Positions 59,610-64,000 of a DNA stretch of 64,000 bases are shown here, piece by piece; the stretch's first letter is position 1; each line of letters starts with the position of its first letter. The notes under the pieces were generated by a model, which worked only from the letters and a program-made list of their open reading frames with translations, was not told the origin of the DNA and searched no databases. The position numbers and the translations under genes are program-made. Where the stretch lies: assembly GCA_037074765.1 (NCBI GenBank), contig JBAMDO010000118.1, forward strand, positions 62,001 through 126,000, given 5' to 3'. Source of the DNA: Mansonella perstans. Taxonomy: Eukaryota; Nematoda; Chromadorea; Rhabditida; Onchocercidae.

Positions 59610-62114
59610 ATGAGCAGTGACGGAAATGTAAGTTATTCATTGTTGTTTCGTTATTTGTAAAAGGCTTTTTTTTTCTGGAGGAAAATGATTGGCAATTGCC
59701 GATAGAGTTGCGAGCAATAGAAAATTGCTGTTTTTAGCGCAGTGAATCAGCACCTGCACGTAGCATGTCACGGAGTCGAAGCGGCACACCGATGGTTTCA
59801 GGTAAGAGTAACGGGCATGCCCGATCTCTCTCGGGCTCTCGACCTCGTTCATCGTCCCATCACTCACTCTCTCAATCACCAGTTCGTGAACGTTCAGCTG
59901 CTTCGCGATCATCTGGTGGACATGAACCATCTAGATCTCCATCACGTGCCCGTTCAAGGTCACGAGATGAGCGACGTGTTCGACGTTCACGCTCACCTGA
60001 GGAGCGAAAACGGTACCGATCGCGCAGTCGTGATTCGCGCTATCGTCGACGAAGGTACTGTCTTAGATAACGGATCTTTCGCATCGATATTTCCTGCTGT
60101 TATGGTTGTCTTTTTTGATGATACTAACTCTTACCAATTTTACTGGTATTAATTCGGTGCCGAACGGATTGGGAAGAAACCATAAATATTATATTGTTAA
60201 TTGATACTTTTGGCAGTGAGAAAATCAGAACAGCTGAAACGCTGTGAACGAACAGAATTCAAAAATCAGTCTCAATGAAAACAGAATCAATGAATCAGTG
60301 AGGCAGGCAGTTCAATATTGTCAGCGCTCAGAGTGGAACATCACAGTTTCAAGCTCAGAGTTGGCTGCCAAATCCAAATCAGTACAGTTCAGCATCCATC
60401 CTCAAATACCCAATGTGCAGTGTACCACCACCACTACCGACAGTCAGTTGTGGTATTTATAATGCCGCTAGTAGTTAGAATCCTATTTCTCCTCTCCTTT
60501 TTCCTTGTGTAGTTATTTGAAAGTTTTTCACTGGCAGGGCAAGGGCAACATCGGATTATGATTTTCTAAAATTGATCCTTCTGAAAAGCGATTGACATTT
60601 TGATATCCAGAGGTTTCCACGCATCTCTTTTACACAGCTTCTGTTTAAAAATACCATTCCGTCAAAATTAACTACTGAGGGCATTGAAAATCGTGTCTCC
60701 CTGTCATTTAGAAAACTCGTCTAAAATCCTTTACATATCTTTTACTAAAGTTCACTCTACTGTTAGTTCTTTTTTTTGGAACTCTTACTTTAAGTTGAAG
60801 TCGGTTTCTTCATCATACCACAGAATCTGTCATTGCTAGCCATAAAACGGGTGTCTTTGGAACTATTTACTTTGGGACATTTGTAGGAAATGCGAAAAAC
60901 GATATTAGTCATCTTACAACAATATATCAGCTTCTTACTCGGAATCACATTAATTTTTGTCCAATTTTTCCTGTAGGAAAGATTTTTTTTTAAACTCTTC
61001 TTATATAATTAATAGATGGATGAAGGAGGGGCTGAACTGCACGAAATATTGAGGCCAGTCACATTGCATAAAGAAAATTCATTAGCTTGGTGTAGCAGCT
61101 CTAAAAATAAGTACAGAGTTTTCAACTATATGAAAGTGTTCTTGTTTTATTATTTTTTTTTTTTTGCTTTTTATGAACTGACTAATTTTTTTTTTCCTAC
61201 ATAATTGGCAACTTGTATCTCTCACAATTTCAAATAAACGGTAACAAAGTAACTTAGTGCGGGATTCTTAGGAGTTACCAAAAGGTGTACAGTAGGTGGT
61301 ATCAAATCGCAGTCTACAGATATATTATCTGTGACCCACACGGTACGAATTCAAGGCACCAGATATTGATAATAAAATATTTAAAAAAATATTCAGCCGA
61401 TCACCATCGTCGCCAGCTCGTCGTCGCTCCCGTTCCCGTCGACGCAGTCGTTCACGTTCTCCGCGACGAGTTAGCCGTTATTCACCGATAAGACGCAGTC
61501 GATATAACGATGGTCGTGACAATCCGGAACCGTGTTCCTGTCTTGGCGTTTTTGGCATGTCACTCAATACAACTGAGCGCGATTTGAAACGAATTTTTGG
61601 CGAATATGGAGAAATTGAATCAGTTCAGCTTGTTTACGATCGCTACAGTGGTCGGTCGCGTGGTTTTGGCTTTGTTTACTTCGAAAGTACGAAAGAAGCA
61701 ATACGAGTAGGTTCTTCTCTCCGTTATATTGTTTTTTTCTTTTTTTTTTTGCAAATTTAGATTGAGTTTTAATATTTGAAGTTTCTTATCGTGAAACTCA
61801 ATAGCAATTCTGAGATTGTATTTGTAGGCAAAAGATCATCTGCGTGATGCCGTCATCGATGGAATGCGCGTCCGTGTTGATTTTTCTGTGACCAAAGGAG
61901 CTCCAAGATAGTAAGTTCATATTTTGAGCTTTAAAATATATCTGTAAGCATATTTTGAAGAAAGTTCGAGAATTTCATTCTTTAGATTCCGTTTTTTAGA
62001 TTATCAATTTTTTTTAAAGATATCGAATCTCTGTGTAGTTACAGAGGGCGTTCGCCTCGTCGTTCTCGAAGTCGCAGTGTGGAAAGTTATCGCAGACGTC
62101 GTTCGCGTTCTTGA
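59610..62114 (+). CDS. rsp-8: Transformer-2-like SR splicing factor (RS-RRM-RS)
   Basis: Sequence-specific splicing regulator that binds exonic enhancers through its RRM and other SR proteins through its RS domains. Exons 59610-59627, 59738-60054, 61397-61706, 61828-61910 and 62039-62114 join in phase; 267 residues. The order is that of Tra2: an N-terminal Arg/Ser domain (about 1-150, e.g. [20 protein letters not shown]), one RRM (about 160-236) with RNP2-like CLGVFGM and RNP1 RGFGFVYF plus the Tra2-like [20 protein letters not shown], then a second RS domain ending [10 protein letters not shown]. The first coding exon has only six codons. The symbol is given by analogy with C. elegans rsp-8, the Tra2-type SR gene. 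The 1.3-kb second intron contains a possible stop-containing cassette exon at about 60217-60452. The 3' UTR is very short. Confidence 0.94.
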
Positions 62115-62131
62115 AAAGAATGCGATTTTGA

Positions 62132-62137
62132 AATAAA
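62132..62137 (+). terminator. AATAAA poly(A) signal of the SR-factor gene
   Basis: A canonical AATAAA lies 18 bases after the stop codon, implying a 3' UTR of only some tens of bases. Confidence 0.7.
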
Positions 62138-64000
62138 TTTTTCCTTCTCATTAATTTGTTTTTGTTTATGCTAATATCATTTGTATCTTGCAAAAAAAAA
62201 AATTTGCTATATCATATTTGTTAGCTCTATGGCATCATAAATGCCGTATTCATAGCTATCATCTATCAAAAGAATTATTGTTGGTTTTTTTTGGTCGTAA
62301 TGAAGGCTTCGTTGCATTAGTTTGATTAAACTGCCAAATCATCAAATTGCTTGCACATTGAGGGCTGTCCCAAAAAAGGGACCCAAAAAAGGATCCAATC
62401 AATGAGCGTCGATTTATTTGTTGTCTATTTAAATTATTTGCTTCTTTCATCAGCCATAATCAAAACTGCAAATTCCGGGTTCAATTGTTGATACTGGAAT
62501 AAGGTTAGAGGGTTGGTAACCAATAATTAATTATCATTAAATCTTATCTTTTTTATTAGTTGCTACAATTTTATGTGACCATCATTAATCGCTCTTTATT
62601 GACATTATTATTTTATTCTTTTTTTTTAATATGCGTTTCATTAAACTGTCTGGAAAGAAAGAAGTTGTTTACACAAATGCACATTCATATCTTTGTTATC
62701 AAAATTTCGCATTCTGTTATACTTCAAAGAATGATTGCATATTTATGCTTTAAAAAAAATTTAATTAATTGCTAAATTTTTGCTTACGTGGCATATGAAA
62801 TAGCAGTACATATTTAGCAGTAAAATTTAGATGAAATTAACTCACAAATTAGCACACTGGAGAAAGTATAGGTAGGATCAGTTGTAATGTAGGTAGGATA
62901 GTCATTCTCTGCGATAGTGAATTTCTCATTTTCAATAACTTTAATATTGATATATTGATATTTTGGGATGTAGCTTGGTCCGGAGAAGTATCATTGTCAG
63001 TCATATAATTCCTTTTGGAATTTGGAACACTTTGTCCTGGATACGTGGATACGTTTCTTTATAGTATAAAATAGTACATGACCCAAAGATATACTTTTGG
63101 AGTTAAAAATAATCTAAATCCTATGAACTGATTGTCGTGAAATGTTGCACATGAGGAAATAGCTATTACAATCTGTCACCTAGCATCTGAATCAATAAGT
63201 CATCGACGGATAATTTGGGTTGTTAGAACTTTCATAGAAACGAGAAATACGACAACCATATTAACAGCTAACAAAACATTTTGTTGCACTATTCCTTGTC
63301 GATTATTCAGTACAATAGTTACTGTTGTGTTGTAAAGAAGGTCCATTTAAGTCATTCATTTCAATTTCACTTAAAAAAGTTCCGTTCATTTGCATTTACG
63401 TGAAATAAATTTCATGTTTATTTAAATCTGATCCATTTTAAAGCAACAAATTGGGAAATTGAATGAATTGTTGAAGAATTATTAGAGTGTATCGTTAAAT
63501 AGCAACAATTTTGCGTGAACTTCATAGCTAGATAGTTTCTGATTTCTGAAGTTAAAGTTCAAATTACTTCTTTATAATAATTTTAATATTCAAAAGTATT
63601 TGAATATAACGCTTTGAGAGAATTCTCTACGAAATGCCATTATCATTAAATGTTTATCTTTTTAATTTAGTACAATAGAGGAAAGAATAATGCTGAGATA
63701 TACCGGGAAATATGAAGATTTGAGATGTGGCATGAGATCAAGTTATTTGCATGGTATCATTGGAATCCATTGGAAACACTGAAATTTTTTTTTTTTGTTT
63801 ACATTCTAGCCGAAATGTTAATTCTATTTAACATTTTCAAGTTGAACAATCAAATTGGAATAAAGGTCATGCTTTCTAAAGGTCTCCTTTTTTTTTCCTT
63901 TTTTTTCCTAAATTTGATTAATATTTTATTTCCACCAATAATTTAAAAAATATAAAGGAAATTTCTAAATTTCACTAATAGTGATAATATTGTGCTATAA
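62138..64000. other. Intergenic to window edge, no gene seen
   Basis: AT-rich sequence with poly-T runs. The open frames at 62560-62775 and 63725-63946 are phenylalanine/leucine-rich by-products of T-rich DNA and have no splice or family support. Confidence 0.45.

Noticed and set aside
59742..60152. 136-codon His/Val/Asp-rich frame overlapping the SR factor
   Set aside because: Shifted-frame shadow of the arginine/serine coding exon.
63725..63946. 73-codon Phe/Ile/Leu-rich plus-strand frame resembling a membrane protein
   Set aside because: Hydrophobicity comes from T-rich DNA, and there is no splice or family support.

Overview
This is nuclear DNA from an invertebrate, most likely a parasitic (filarial-type) nematode. 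It is about two-thirds A+T or more. Its genes are broken into exons of roughly 40-340 bp by introns ending in TTTCAG-like acceptors, and several genes have a splice-acceptor-like tract just before the start codon, as expected for spliced-leader trans-splicing. The gene content is also nematode-like: an EFF-1/AFF-1-type cell fusogen, a maoc-1 / acdh-12 pair, an rsp-8/transformer-2 SR factor and a PDE3. No gene is prokaryotic, and I see no rRNA, tRNA, CRISPR or intact transposon. The assignment to nematodes is firm in my judgement; species or genus cannot be fixed from the sequence alone.

Layout. 1-3192: no readable gene, probably upstream intron or intergenic DNA. 3193-7848 (+): C-terminal part of a PDE3-type cyclic-nucleotide phosphodiesterase. 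10015-10294: eight 35-bp tandem repeats. 10742-13673 (+): a four-exon gene for an unrecognised 176-residue secreted protein. 16532-17529 (-): a secretory-pathway cyclophilin. 18595-18895: a CA-rich microsatellite. 24311-29158 (-): an 11-exon EFF-1/AFF-1 family fusogen that carries a one-base frameshift in a G6 run. 29159-39300: a 10-kb gene-poor stretch with simple repeats. 39301-41549 (-): a MaoC-type enoyl-CoA hydratase 2. 42716-47518 (-): a 15-exon very-long-chain acyl-CoA dehydrogenase, upstream of the hydratase on the same strand and possibly in an operon with it. 49462-52911 (-): a MATH-BTB (SPOP-like) Cullin-3 adaptor. 54918-58579 (+): a seven-finger C2H2 zinc-finger protein, divergent from the SPOP-like gene. 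59610-62114 (+): the transformer-2-like SR splicing factor. 62115-64000: no gene seen.

How the genes relate. The acyl-CoA dehydrogenase and the hydratase both act in fatty-acid beta-oxidation; the first has a mitochondrial-type presequence, and the hydratase family is peroxisomal. As I recall, the C. elegans orthologues are also neighbours on cosmid E04F6, so this may be a conserved pair. The other genes show no shared pathway.

Exon maps were built by hand from splice signals, reading phase and remembered family sequence. All internal junctions listed keep phase, except the deliberate frameshift in the fusogen. The least certain points are the 5' boundary of the PDE3 fragment, the PDE3 last exon, the hydratase C-terminus and the SPOP-like start.
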